From contig NZ_JADFBY010000008.1 of assembly GCF_015223065.1 (NCBI RefSeq), positions 1 to 64,000 on the forward strand: DNA of 64,000 bases. The letters run 5' to 3'. The position numbers were made by a program, and so were the translations under genes. Of the stretch, positions 8,623-18,465 are shown piece after piece. This DNA is from Mucilaginibacter sp. JRF (GTDB taxonomy: Bacteria > Bacteroidota > Bacteroidia > Sphingobacteriales > Sphingobacteriaceae). The notes beneath the pieces were generated by a model. It was not told the DNA's origin and did no database searches. It worked only from the letters and a program-made list of their open reading frames with translations. How positions within the stretch are numbered: position 1 is the stretch's first letter; every line of letters begins with the position of its first letter.

Positions 8623-9744
8623 TCAGAGTTTAAAAAATATCTTTTGTTTATAAAGCCAATAGCATAAGCCCCACTCGGCCGCCCACACCGCTAATGCAGA
8701 TACCAGCGCGGCAGCATGTTCGGACGTATTAAAAAACTGCTGTAGCATTCCCCCGGTAAAAATGTGTATCGCGCCATTAACCCATTGCATACCTACGGTT
8801 TCAAAAAACAGGTAGATGAATATGGCATTCATGCCCATTACGGTGAATATCCAGGCATGTTTAACATTTTGCTTAACATCAACCAGCCAGTAAATAGCTG
8901 CCAGTATAAGCAGCACCCACCCTGCCGATGCCAAAGCGAACGAACTTGTGCTAATGCGTTTAATGATCGGCGTTATGCCGCTCCAGTCAAGTCCGAAACC
9001 TAATACCAGAGCAACAACACCGGCAATAACTAATGCTTTTATTTTTTGTGCCGATGATTGGCCGGATACCAATAACCTGCCTGCCAGCACTCCCCAAATG
9101 GTATGTGTAGCCGTCGGGATAATGTTGATGGCCACCCAACCGTCGCTGTTTATTTTACCCATCAGCACAGTATCAATGTAAGCGCCAAAATTATGGTACT
9201 CCACAAATGGCTGATCAAAACCCGGCATCAACACAGTACGATATAGAACCTCGGTAAGCAACAATAGCATTACCGATACCACTAACTGATAAGTGAATGA
9301 GCGGTTAATGATGAGGTAAGCGATGATACTGGTGAATGATAATTGCGTTAACACATTCCATAATTCCCAAACCATTTTACCGGCGTAAACGCAATGCAAT
9401 GCCGTGCCACATATAAACAGCTTTAGGCTGCGCCAAAGCACATGCTTCAGGTTTTCGTTCCAGCTTAAGCCCTTTGCCAGCTTACGACTGTATGATATAT
9501 ACATAGCCGCACCTGCCATAAACATAAAGGCGGGTTGCACCAGATCCCAAAACCGCAGGCCATGCCATGGGTGATGAAAAAACTGATTGACAATGGCGGC
9601 AAAAGGCTGCGCGGGTTGCAGTTCGCTTAAGGCCATAAATACATGGCAACTCTCGGCGCAAAGCAACAGCATGATCACGCCACGCATCACATCTAAGGAT
9701 ATAACACGTCCTGCAACAACCTGATTTGCTGTATTGGTAGTCAT
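8623..9744 (-). CDS. DUF5009 / NagX-like membrane acetyltransferase
   Basis: 373 aa multi-pass membrane protein, about ten hydrophobic segments. The start, RVISLDVMRGVIMLLL, and the PAFMFMAGAAMYISYSRK stretch are typical of the COG4299/DUF5009 family related to heparan-alpha-glucosaminide N-acetyltransferase and to NagX. Family members are thought to move acetyl groups across the membrane onto amino sugars. The context (SusCD, NagP-like permease, HexNAc kinase) supports an amino-sugar role, perhaps acetylating glucosamine in the periplasm (inferred). It starts 53 nt after the PKD lipoprotein gene. Confidence 0.75.
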   Translation of the reverse strand: MTTNTANQVVAGRVISLDVMRGVIMLLLCAESCHVFMALSELQPAQPFAAIVNQFFHHPWHGLRFWDLVQPAFMFMAGAAMYISYSRKLAKGLSWNENLKHVLWRSLKLFICGTALHCVYAGKMVWELWNVLTQLSFTSIIAYLIINRSFTYQLVVSVMLLLLTEVLYRTVLMPGFDQPFVEYHNFGAYIDTVLMGKINSDGWVAINIIPTATHTIWGVLAGRLLVSGQSSAQKIKALVIAGVVALVLGFGLDWSGITPIIKRISTSSFALASAGWVLLILAAIYWLVDVKQNVKHAWIFTVMGMNAIFIYLFFETVGMQWVNGAIHIFTGGMLQQFFNTSEHAAALVSALAVWAAEWGLCYWLYKQKIFFKL

Positions 9745-9797
9745 TATAATAGTATTGATTTACAGTTTATGTGTGGAATATTTTAAGATCATAAACC

Positions 9798-10658
9798 TTA
9801 TTCGCTCATATCCAGCAGGAAGCTCGCGCTGCCATCATCGGGCGCGCTGCCCAATACTACCGACCAATCGTTCTTAATCGCTTGTATGGCTATACGCAAG
9901 CCGTTACCTGTTAAGCCTTTAAGCTTGCCACGGGCAATGCGCATTTCAAACATAACATTGGCGCCGCTTTCAACTATGGTACCCACCTGGTAAGCCTCGG
10001 CTATGCTTTGCTGCGCGAAGCTAAAATCGGCCTGGTTAGCGCTGTTGTGGTAAAATATATCCACCCCATTAGTAAGCAACTGGCCTTCGAGCAATATATC
10101 ATAACCTCCCTCGGTAAAGGTCCCGGTTGCTAAACCTGTTGAGGCATTATTGTCTGAATCCATATAAAAGTCGAAGATATCGCCATTGGCTTTTTTGCCT
10201 ACCATGTTAACATACACGTACACATAGTTACCATCGTAATCCATTTTAACCTCGTTAAAAACACCTTTGCGTGCACCCAAGGTAATAGCGGTGCTAACTT
10301 CGGCCCAGTCGTCCAGCGTGTTATCGTTTATTTTAACCGGTGTTGTTTTGGCTATGCGTAACACGGTTGATGCCTCAGCCTCTTTACCGTTAACAGTAGC
10401 GTAAAGCGTTGGCACGTATTTACCCTTACCCGGATAAGCGTGTGTAGGGTTAGCATCAGTTGAGCTTTCGCCATCGCCAAAATCCCAGCGGTAACCGCTT
10501 ACACCTTCGGTTTTTACGGTGAATGTAGCCTCGTTACCTTCAACGGTTACATCGTATAAAAGGTCGGTCTTTATCTCGGTGCTATCCTTTTTACATGAGC
10601 TTGCCACGCTCATAGCCAGCACGCTCAGTAAACATATATAGGTTTTAATATTTTTCAT
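9798..10658 (-). CDS. PKD-domain lipoprotein, likely surface glycan-binding protein
   Basis: 286 aa. Lipoprotein signal with Cys22 (SVASSC). A PKD domain occupies about residues 35-105 (WDFGDGESSTDANPTHAYPG). The C-terminal half (about 110-285) reads as a beta-sandwich with YVYVYVNM and IFDFYMDSDN strands, similar to CBM9/DOMON-like modules. It follows SusD by 45 nt, the usual place of an SGBP (SusE/F analogue) in a polysaccharide utilisation locus. A role in capturing glycan at the cell surface is inferred from position and domain type; the ligand is unknown. Confidence 0.8.
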   Translation of the reverse strand: MKNIKTYICLLSVLAMSVASSCKKDSTEIKTDLLYDVTVEGNEATFTVKTEGVSGYRWDFGDGESSTDANPTHAYPGKGKYVPTLYATVNGKEAEASTVLRIAKTTPVKINDNTLDDWAEVSTAITLGARKGVFNEVKMDYDGNYVYVYVNMVGKKANGDIFDFYMDSDNNASTGLATGTFTEGGYDILLEGQLLTNGVDIFYHNSANQADFSFAQQSIAEAYQVGTIVESGANVMFEMRIARGKLKGLTGNGLRIAIQAIKNDWSVVLGSAPDDGSASFLLDMSE

Positions 10659-10703
10659 ATCACTTGTTCTGTTTAAGTAATTACAGTTTATTGATAGTTA
10701 CAA

Positions 10704-12221
10704 TTATGGGTTTTGTGTTGCCTGCGGATTGCTCAGCACCTCATCAACCGGAATATAATAGATGATGCGGTTGCTGGTGTAAGGCACGGTCATGTTTGGG
10801 TAACCGCTTGGTGTACGGCTAAGGTCAATATCGGTTTCCTTAAGCCCGGCCAGGTGATAGCCCCAGTAAGTTTTATTAAGTGTGCGCTTGTTACGGAAAA
10901 CATCATAAGTACGATGACCTTCAAAGGCCAGTTCTATGCGGCGTTCTTCCAGCACGGCATCAAGCGCGGTATAGCCTGATGGTAATGTTCCTGCATATAA
11001 TGATCCTGACAGACCGCGGTTTTTACGTATCTCATCAACATCATTAAGCGCTGCCGAGGTTTGGTTAAGTTTGGCTTCGGCCTCTGCCTTGTTCAAATAC
11101 ATTTCAGAAAGACGGAACATTATAGGCGAGCTCAAGTTTGGAGAACCACCCTGGAATGAGAACTTGCTGATATAATACATTTCGATGCCGTTCTTTTTCT
11201 GCACCGTGCCGGTACCATCGGTTGATGGAACAATGTACGACCAACGCACATCCTCTGTATGTTTTGACATCAGTGTACGTAATGATGATGAGGCATACTC
11301 CTCCCCCCAGCCCGAGTTACCATCAGAGTAGATCATAGAGGCGATAGAACCGAATTTGCCGTAATCATCAGCAGCGGTAAAGGCTACACAAAATATGGTT
11401 TCGCTACCTGCGGTAGCGTTAGCGAACAAGCTTGGGTAAGTGGTTGCTGTAGTCAACGTAAACCTGCCTGAATTGATCACCTGGTTGGCGTAATCAATAG
11501 CTTTTTGGTTATCCTCTTTATACAAATTAACGCGTGATAGTAATGCCCACGCAGCTTCTTTCGATGCATATTGCACACCACGGTTCTGCGTCATTAATGT
11601 AGCGGCTTTCTCGGCATCGGCAATAACTGATGTATATACCTCACCTACTGTTGAGCGGGCTTTCTTGGCTTCGTCGGTTAACGACGTACGCAGAATAATG
11701 CCCGGCGCGTTAGGATCAACACTGTAAGGTTTACCAAACAGGCGCACCAGGTTAAAGTGGCAAAATGCGCGTAAAAAGTAACATTCACCTAAAAGCTGTT
11801 GCTTGGCGGCATCCTGATCGCCTGATTTTTCAACCGCGTCAATAACCGTATTAACGCCTGAAATGATCTTGTACGATACATACCAAAAGTAACGGGTATT
11901 ACCCTGCGATGGCGCATGGCCCAGGCTAAAGCTGTAAAACAATGGGTCGGTAGTTACCTGGCCGCACACTATGTCATCGCTCGCAAAGTCAGACAGGTGA
12001 TAGTACTGTCGCAGGTACATATTATTCTGATCAATAGTTCCATTAAAGGTGATATGGTCTTTGAACAATGCGTAAGCACCATTCAAGGCGTTGGTTAAAC
12101 CCGCGGTTGTGGTCACCAGTGTTTCGGTACTGATGGCATCTGTAGGCGCGACGGTCAGATCCTTACAACTGCTTGCTGCCAGCAGCAACAGCACAAATAT
12201 GGATGATATCTTCTTTTTCAT
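10704..12221 (-). CDS. RagB/SusD family nutrient-binding outer-membrane lipoprotein
   Basis: 505 aa. Lipoprotein signal MKKKISSIFVLLLLAASSC (Cys19). It has the SusD fold with TPR-like helices (GECYFLRAFCHFNLVRLFG near residue 150 is the classic SusD signature) and the C-terminal ERRIELAFEGHRTYDVFR motif. It forms the lid of the SusC transporter and binds the glycan at the outer surface. It starts 39 nt after its SusC partner. Length is normal and nothing looks truncated. Confidence 0.95.
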   Translation of the reverse strand: MKKKISSIFVLLLLAASSCKDLTVAPTDAISTETLVTTTAGLTNALNGAYALFKDHITFNGTIDQNNMYLRQYYHLSDFASDDIVCGQVTTDPLFYSFSLGHAPSQGNTRYFWYVSYKIISGVNTVIDAVEKSGDQDAAKQQLLGECYFLRAFCHFNLVRLFGKPYSVDPNAPGIILRTSLTDEAKKARSTVGEVYTSVIADAEKAATLMTQNRGVQYASKEAAWALLSRVNLYKEDNQKAIDYANQVINSGRFTLTTATTYPSLFANATAGSETIFCVAFTAADDYGKFGSIASMIYSDGNSGWGEEYASSSLRTLMSKHTEDVRWSYIVPSTDGTGTVQKKNGIEMYYISKFSFQGGSPNLSSPIMFRLSEMYLNKAEAEAKLNQTSAALNDVDEIRKNRGLSGSLYAGTLPSGYTALDAVLEERRIELAFEGHRTYDVFRNKRTLNKTYWGYHLAGLKETDIDLSRTPSGYPNMTVPYTSNRIIYYIPVDEVLSNPQATQNP

Positions 12222-12260
12222 GTTCTGAATATTTTTAACCGGTTACCGGCCGTTGCTTTA

Positions 12261-15200
12261 TTAAAAGTTGAAGTTAACGGTGAACAAATACTGCCTGTTG
12301 TTAGGATACTTAAAATCCGACACGCCCGGTGTTGCAAAGCTGCCCGGAGTAATGGTAGTTTGCGGGTCCTGACCCAGGAAGTTGGAGAACGTGGCCACAT
12401 TGTCGGCTGTTAAGCCTACGGTAATGCTTTCAAAGTTCAATTTTTTAGCGAATGCCGATGGCAAGGTGTAATTGAAAGCTATGTTACGTATGGTAAAGTA
12501 GCTGCCGTTCTTCAAATAACGTGTTGATGTTTCGGTTGAGTTAGCCGAGTTTTGCGGACTTGGCTCGGTAGCTTCTGTATCGCCGGGGCCGGTCCATACC
12601 CTGGCATCATCAGGTAACTTTATCTGATTGTAATATGGCTCATGTCCATCATTCATCATAAAACGTAAGTTATTGCTGAACACTTTGTTACCGTAGTTAA
12701 AATACGTATTTATACGCAAACCAAAGCTTTTGTAGCGGAAACTATTGTTAAACCCACCCTGAAACTTAGGTAGCGCCGAACCAACTTCCTGAATGGTAGC
12801 CTCAGCATAGTTTGAAGTCTTTTCGCTGGCTACTGCTTCACCTGCATCATTGTAAACCAGTTTCTCCCAAACAGGGGCGCCGGTTTGCGCGTCAACACCT
12901 AACCATTTAGGCATATAAAACTCGTACAGGTTGCCGCCGTTGCGATATATCTGTGATATGCTCCACGATCCGGTTTTAACGATATCAGCCGGCAGGCCAT
13001 ATATTTTATTGTTATTAAAGTTGATGTTAAAATCGCTTACCCACTCAAAATTCTTGTTGGTGATGTTGGTTGTGTTCAGGCCTATCTCAATACCTTTATT
13101 AATTACATTACCTGCATTTTCCCAGCGAGTTTCAAAACCTACTGACAGTGGTTGCGATACTTGTAACAGCAGGTTTTTGGTATCGTTACGGTAAGCATCA
13201 ACCGTTAAGTTTATGCGTTTAAACAGGCTGATATCAAAACCAACGTTAGTTTGATGTTTAGCTTCCCAGGTTAGCAGCGGATTGGCTAATTGGTATGGCA
13301 CCGCGCCTGTTAACGAGTTGTATTGTGTTGTTAACGAGAACAAACCCAGGTAACGGGTAGCGCCAATATCCTGCGTACCGGTAACACCGTAGCTGGCACG
13401 TAACTTCAGATTATTAATGGCGTCATTATTCTTCAGGAATTCCTCGTTGGTGATGATCCACGCGCCTGATACTGACGGGAACGAACCATATTGTTTGCTT
13501 GTAGGAAATGCCGATGAACCATCCACCCTGAATGAGCCTGATAATGTATATCGGCCTTTGTAGGTATAGTTAACCTGCGACAGGAATGAGCGCAACTCAG
13601 TATTCAGATTATAGCCGTTAACCAGCTGTGTGTTTGATACTACATTCAACACCTTCAAGCCTTCAGGCAATCCCCTGCCCGATCCGCCTGAGTATTCGGT
13701 CTTGCCGCCCTCGAAGATCACACCGGCCAAACCACTCAAAGCATGGTCGCCCATCTCGAAGTTGAACTTTAACAGGTTATTTGATATACCGCCATAATTC
13801 AATGTATTCAACTCGTCAATATAACCATCACCGTGGTAAGTACCTGCCGCCAATGGCGATACATAGTTAACGCCCTTATTAAATGCTGCCGATACCCGGT
13901 TGGTGCTACTAAATGTTAACCAGTCGGTTATACGGTAGTTCAGCATAAAATCATAGTTCACATCAAAACCTTTGTAAGTATGATCCGAGTTTTTGATGGT
14001 GTGAATCGGGTTGATCTTATCGCGCGACCACCATTTAAATGGTGATGTACCATCCACATAAACCGGGTTGCCGTTGGCATCGTACGGGTTATCCCAAGGC
14101 ATGTTCAGGAATGAATAGTACATATCCATATAATCGTAACTACGCCCGGTTGATGCACTTATGTTAACATTGTTGGTTATATCAAGCCTTTTTGAAAAAT
14201 GATAGGTTGAATTGGCACGCAGGTTTACACGCTGGTAATTAGTATTCATAAACGTACCCTTTTCATTGTAGTACGATGCGCCTACATAGTAAGAGTTCTT
14301 TTCGGTTTGGCCGCTTGCCGCTAAGTACACATTATACATTGGTGCCGCCTTGAACGACTCCTTAGCCCAATCGTAATCCTGATTGCGCAGCTCCAGCGGG
14401 CGCTCGGCGTAAAATTTAACCAGGTCAATTTTATATGAGTTATCGGTAGCGCCTACAATGTAATCGCGGTAAAATTCCTTTTGATAATCGTAAAGTTCAT
14501 TGCTGTTCATTAGGTTCATCTTACCAAAATCGGCCGTACGGAAACCCGAAGTAATCTTAGCCTCAAAGCGGGTTTTACCGGCCTTTGCACTTTTTGTTGT
14601 TACGATGATGACACCCGCGTTAGCCTGTGAACCATATAATGCTGTTGATGCCGCATCCTTCAATACGGTAACTGATTCCACATCGTTCGGATCATAATTA
14701 CCGCCGATGATACCATCAACCACATAAAGCGGACTTTGGTTAGCATTAACTGATGATACACCACGCAGCCTGATCTCGGGTTGTGAACCCGGCGCGCCTG
14801 AGCTGTTTACCACCTGCAAACCGGCAACCTTACCTTGTAACATGGTACCCACGTTGTTGGCGGTAACGTCCTTCAGCTTTTCGGCCGATACAACGGTTAC
14901 GGCACTGGTAAGTTCACTTTGCTTTTTGCTGCTGTAACCTACCACTACCACATCGTTTAACTGGGTAATGTTTTCTGATAAAAAGATCGATATGTCTTTT
15001 TGCCCGGCGGTAACCTCAACCTCCTTATTCAAAAACCCCATTGAGGTAATTACCAATGTAGCTTTTTGTGTTGGGATGCTAATGCTGAATGAACCATCGG
15101 CCTGCGAGGATGTACCAATGGTGGTACCTTTAACGGTAATGGCCGCGCCCGGGAGCGGCTGCTGATCGGTGCCGGAAGTGATCTTACCTGACACCGGCTG

Positions 15201-15263
15201 ATTTTGCGAAAATGCCCTCGCAAAAACCATCAGGCAACAAAACAGGAGTACAACTTTTTTCAT
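12261..15263 (-). CDS. SusC/RagA family TonB-linked outer-membrane transporter (no STN domain)
   Basis: 1000 aa. Signal peptide to about residue 19, a CarboxypepD_reg-like domain (about 23-105, with GKITSGTDQQPLPGAAITVKG), a plug domain (about 115-225, including LNDVVVVGYSS and LYVVDGI), then the beta-barrel ending in the aromatic FTVNFNF. It imports oligosaccharide with TonB energy. There is no N-terminal STN domain, so it does not appear to signal to a FecR-type anti-sigma; regulation more likely comes from the LacI protein encoded upstream, whose probable operators lie about 120 bp before the start. Confidence 0.95.
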   Translation of the reverse strand: MKKVVLLFCCLMVFARAFSQNQPVSGKITSGTDQQPLPGAAITVKGTTIGTSSQADGSFSISIPTQKATLVITSMGFLNKEVEVTAGQKDISIFLSENITQLNDVVVVGYSSKKQSELTSAVTVVSAEKLKDVTANNVGTMLQGKVAGLQVVNSSGAPGSQPEIRLRGVSSVNANQSPLYVVDGIIGGNYDPNDVESVTVLKDAASTALYGSQANAGVIIVTTKSAKAGKTRFEAKITSGFRTADFGKMNLMNSNELYDYQKEFYRDYIVGATDNSYKIDLVKFYAERPLELRNQDYDWAKESFKAAPMYNVYLAASGQTEKNSYYVGASYYNEKGTFMNTNYQRVNLRANSTYHFSKRLDITNNVNISASTGRSYDYMDMYYSFLNMPWDNPYDANGNPVYVDGTSPFKWWSRDKINPIHTIKNSDHTYKGFDVNYDFMLNYRITDWLTFSSTNRVSAAFNKGVNYVSPLAAGTYHGDGYIDELNTLNYGGISNNLLKFNFEMGDHALSGLAGVIFEGGKTEYSGGSGRGLPEGLKVLNVVSNTQLVNGYNLNTELRSFLSQVNYTYKGRYTLSGSFRVDGSSAFPTSKQYGSFPSVSGAWIITNEEFLKNNDAINNLKLRASYGVTGTQDIGATRYLGLFSLTTQYNSLTGAVPYQLANPLLTWEAKHQTNVGFDISLFKRINLTVDAYRNDTKNLLLQVSQPLSVGFETRWENAGNVINKGIEIGLNTTNITNKNFEWVSDFNINFNNNKIYGLPADIVKTGSWSISQIYRNGGNLYEFYMPKWLGVDAQTGAPVWEKLVYNDAGEAVASEKTSNYAEATIQEVGSALPKFQGGFNNSFRYKSFGLRINTYFNYGNKVFSNNLRFMMNDGHEPYYNQIKLPDDARVWTGPGDTEATEPSPQNSANSTETSTRYLKNGSYFTIRNIAFNYTLPSAFAKKLNFESITVGLTADNVATFSNFLGQDPQTTITPGSFATPGVSDFKYPNNRQYLFTVNFNF

Positions 15264-15665
15264 ATAATGTTAAGTAGGGTTAAATAAACAGTTAGTACAT
15301 TGTTAATTGGAATAGTTTAAAGTTGGAGCAAAAAAGGCATTAAAAAAACCTGCACAGGGCTGCACAGGCTTTATTTTATTTACGCAAACGTTTGTGTTGA
15401 CTACGCAAACGTTTGTGTAATTTTTGCATAAGACAGAATATTAGTTGCTTTTATTTGCAGATATTAAAATTTTAGCGCTGTTTAGCACACAAAAAATACA
15501 ATACAAGAACAAAAAACAAAAGCCAAAACACCTACTATCCATAAAATACTATTAAATTCCAAGCATCAAAATGGCATAAACCGGAATAAGGTCAGACTTA
15601 TTGTAAAAACAACACTATGATTTTATGCTAAAACGAAATTTTAGCATCAGGGAGGCTTAATTAAA
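15264..15665. other. 402-bp intergenic regulatory region between LacI gene and SusC
   Basis: AT-rich, with no ORF seen. It contains two tandem operator-like palindromes (15381-15418) and a short direct repeat CTGCACAGG (15349-15368). I could not find a clear TAnnTTTG box on the minus strand, but the operator half AACGTTTG is one base from that consensus, so the repressor sites may overlap the promoter. Apart from this I see nothing recognisable between 15420 and 15665. Confidence 0.6.
15381..15418. promoter_or_regulatory. Tandem LacI-type operators
   Basis: The 17-nt sequence TACGCAAACGTTTGTGT occurs twice, at 15381-15397 and 15402-15418, exactly 21 bp apart (two helical turns). Each contains the perfect palindrome CAAACGTTTG (15385-15394 and 15406-15415), and the 16-bp site is symmetric but for one pair. 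A central CG in an A/T-flanked palindrome is typical of LacI-family operators. The adjacent gene encodes a LacI-family regulator, and SusC is the next gene downstream. Confidence 0.85.
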
Positions 15666-16688
15666 TCAATAATTTACTATTTCAGAATCAATAATCTGTT
15701 GCAAATAGTCAATTTCGGTACTTTCTCCTTTATTATTGGCATCAATGAGCTTAAAAAGAAAGTCGGTAGCAATGGAAGCTTGTTTATAAGAGAACTGCTC
15801 TATTGAAGCCAGTGGCCGGGTATCCATATACTCCCAGATAGGCAGGTTGGCAAAGCTGATGAAACTGATATCCTTGTTTACCTCTAAACCTGCGGCCTTA
15901 ACAGTAGCGATACAATCAAGCAGTACATAATCGTTAAAAACCATTACCGCGGTGGGTATTTCCTCCTGGTCAATAAGTTTTTTGATAGCCTTTACGTTAT
16001 CCTCCTTACTTAAAGTGGTTGAGGCAATAATATCGTAGTTAATAGGTAGGTTATTTTCTTTCAGGCATTTAAAATATATCTCGAGCCTTTGCAAAGTGGC
16101 AGCCATTTTAGCCGGGCCGTTGATCAAGCCTATCTTTTTATGCCCGGCATCAACAAAACGGCTTATAGCCTGCAACATACCCGAATGCAGGTTACATGAT
16201 ACAAAATGTATATCTTTTTTCTGTGGTACACGATCGAAGAATACGATCGGGATGTTGTATTTCTTCAGGTTATCAAAATGCTCGTAAGTGGATGTTTCCT
16301 TAGTGAGCGATACCAGTATACCATCTACACGATGATCTTTCATGTTCTCTACTATACGCTGTTCACGCTCAAAACTATCTAAGGATTGACCAATGATCAC
16401 GTTGTAGTTGAACTGACCGGCAAAATCCTCCACCCCACAAAGGGCTGATGAAAAGAAAGGCTCTGCCAAACTGGGGATGATAACGCCAATGGTATATGTT
16501 TTACGTTCCTTAAAATATATTGCCGATTTATTTACCTCATACCCCAGTTCTTTGGCTACCTTATGCACACGCATGGTGGTTACCAAACCAATACTCGGAT
16601 GATCGTGCAAAGCGCGTGACACCGTTGAAACGGACACGTTAAGCTTCTTAGCGATCTCTTTTATAGTAGGTAACTTATTATTCTGCAT
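15666..16688 (-). CDS. LacI-family transcriptional regulator
   Basis: 340 aa. N-terminal LacI helix-turn-helix at residues about 8-30 (PTIKEIAKKLNVSVSTVSRAL), hinge region to about 60, then a periplasmic-binding-protein-like sensor domain (TIGVIIPSLAEPFFSSAL onward). It lies directly upstream of and in the same direction as the SusCD operon, with two operators between them. It most likely represses the amino-sugar locus and is released by a sugar or sugar phosphate; the effector is unknown. LacI control rather than an HTCS or sigma/anti-sigma is common for some Bacteroidota loci. Confidence 0.92.
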   Translation of the reverse strand: MQNNKLPTIKEIAKKLNVSVSTVSRALHDHPSIGLVTTMRVHKVAKELGYEVNKSAIYFKERKTYTIGVIIPSLAEPFFSSALCGVEDFAGQFNYNVIIGQSLDSFEREQRIVENMKDHRVDGILVSLTKETSTYEHFDNLKKYNIPIVFFDRVPQKKDIHFVSCNLHSGMLQAISRFVDAGHKKIGLINGPAKMAATLQRLEIYFKCLKENNLPINYDIIASTTLSKEDNVKAIKKLIDQEEIPTAVMVFNDYVLLDCIATVKAAGLEVNKDISFISFANLPIWEYMDTRPLASIEQFSYKQASIATDFLFKLIDANNKGESTEIDYLQQIIDSEIVNY

Positions 16689-16824
16689 ACTTAAGGTGGT
16701 TATCTCTGTAGCAAATACATCAATAGGTTTAACAGCACTATTATAGTAAAAAAATGTAACACTTGCTTTTTATCCAGTTAATAATAAGCCATCCGTACTT
16801 AAAAAATCAAAAAACATACAGCAC

Positions 16825-16850
16825 AAAAAAGCCGCCCCGTAAAGGGCGGC
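16825..16850 (-). terminator. Rho-independent terminator of the sigma/FecR SusCD operon
   Basis: GCCGCCC (16831-16837) pairs with GGGCGGC (16844-16850) around a 6-nt loop. On the minus strand the stem is followed by TTTTTT. It lies 25 nt after the DUF5689 gene stop and upstream of lacI, so it insulates the two loci. Confidence 0.88.
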
Positions 16851-16875
16851 TTAGCAATTTATTGGGGTATTTCTA

Positions 16876-18435
16876 TTAATTTGAAATTACGGTTACATCG
16901 CTACCGGTTTCAATTTCGGTAAGCGCTGTACTGCCCGACATGACGAATACCGATATACCACGCGGAGTGATCCATGTTTTTGTTTCGGCATCAAAATTAC
17001 CACCCAGTTTCATAAACACACCCTGATCGGCAGGCGATACGTGAGGTATTACATATTGGTTAGTACCCTGGTAGAAGAATGGCTGCTCCGCCCCTGCTTC
17101 GTCAACAAAGTTATAGTGATCATTTTTAGGTACCCGGTAACCTTTGTTTGTGGTTGCGTTGTACATGGTGGTTTTACCTGTACCGCCAAAGAACACCACA
17201 TCAACCGGCACCGATTGCTCGGTTACATTAATGCCTTTAAATATAGCTATACCACCAGCGTTACCACTATTTGGTAATAAACCGCTGCTTGCGCTACCAA
17301 AACCGTCGCCATCATTGGTTACATAAGCAATGGCGCTTATCCATTTGGCATCGCTAATGTCAGTAGTATTGGCACCATTTATTTTTTTATTGCTACCACC
17401 TACATAAAAGAAATCACCTTTTTTAACCTGGCCAAATGTTAGGTTAAATTTATAGGTACGACCGCCACCGGTTGCCCAGCCGCCACCAGGTGCATCACCT
17501 GCGTTTGGTTGTGCTGCACCCGCGTTAGTACAAGTAACTACCGCCATTGGTGTAACAGAGAAGTCAATGTTTTGCGTGGCCCTGAACTGGAAGTATTCGT
17601 AGTTGCCATCACCACCCTTAGCATCATTAACAAAACCTGTAATTACTACCGGCATTTCTTCTAATTCAGGCGCGTTAGGATCGGCAGGCTGGGTTATATC
17701 GCTGATGTCCGAAAACTTACGCGGCCAAACCTGGTAAGCCGATGCTGAGTCGGCAGTATTGTTAACCACTAATATACCGGCAACAGTAGCACCGGCTGGT
17801 AAAAACTCATCGGCGAATTGCGCGGTTGGTTCGGTGTGCATAATAACGCTATCAGCACCATTAACCAGGTAGCTGTTGCCTGCAAATTTTGTTTGTCCTA
17901 AAATCGGCGCAGGCGATACTGTAGCCGATTTAATGCTTACCAATGTACTCTCATAATCATCCGGCTTAGTTTTAATAGAGTAGCTTGATACCTGTTGTAC
18001 ACTAACATCATTATCGTTAGATACGGTAGTGATATTGGCCGGTGTTACGCCAACTATTTGCAACGAGCCGTTAACACGCTTTAGAGTGGTGCCCTCAACA
18101 TTAACAACAATACTATCGCCTGATTTAAATGTAGCGGCAGCATCGCCAATAGGTATTTGAATACCACGGATAGCCTTACGGCGATTGTTTTGTACTACCA
18201 AAACGCCTTGCGGTACGTTACCCGAATCGGGCATGGAAATAACTTTACCCGTTATTTGGTAAGCGCCCAGCATGTTATCCTTTGTTAGGGTAACATCCGC
18301 ACCTTTGTGTATAGCACGCAGATCAACCAGGGCGATGATAGGACTAAGTTCACCATCGGCAAAATCCTGCTTTTTACAGGCGCTAAAAAACAGCGCCGAT
18401 AAAATTGTAATTAATAAAAATATCTTAGTTTTCAT
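16876..18435 (-). CDS. DUF5689-domain lipoprotein
   Basis: 519 aa. Lipoprotein signal with Cys20 (FFSAC). Residues about 35-245 match DUF5689, an OB-like domain often found in Bacteroidota SusCD loci and beside extracellular nucleases/phosphatases (VDLRAIHKGADVTLT, YQITGKVIS, RGIQIPIGD, GDSIVVNVEG). The C-terminal half is a beta-rich region with several Gly/Asn-rich turns and no recognised catalytic motif. It starts 30 nt after SusD and is the last gene before the terminator. It is probably a surface-exposed binding protein of the transport complex; the ligand is unknown. Confidence 0.8.
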   Translation of the reverse strand: MKTKIFLLITILSALFFSACKKQDFADGELSPIIALVDLRAIHKGADVTLTKDNMLGAYQITGKVISMPDSGNVPQGVLVVQNNRRKAIRGIQIPIGDAAATFKSGDSIVVNVEGTTLKRVNGSLQIVGVTPANITTVSNDNDVSVQQVSSYSIKTKPDDYESTLVSIKSATVSPAPILGQTKFAGNSYLVNGADSVIMHTEPTAQFADEFLPAGATVAGILVVNNTADSASAYQVWPRKFSDISDITQPADPNAPELEEMPVVITGFVNDAKGGDGNYEYFQFRATQNIDFSVTPMAVVTCTNAGAAQPNAGDAPGGGWATGGGRTYKFNLTFGQVKKGDFFYVGGSNKKINGANTTDISDAKWISAIAYVTNDGDGFGSASSGLLPNSGNAGGIAIFKGINVTEQSVPVDVVFFGGTGKTTMYNATTNKGYRVPKNDHYNFVDEAGAEQPFFYQGTNQYVIPHVSPADQGVFMKLGGNFDAETKTWITPRGISVFVMSGSTALTEIETGSDVTVISN

Positions 18436-18465
18436 GTGAATGATATTTGATCGTATTTTATTGAA

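Noticed and set aside
15349..15368. Direct repeat CTGCACAGG in the lacI-susC gap
   Set aside because: Only two short copies, with no dyad symmetry; likely incidental beside the stronger CAAACGTTTG operators.
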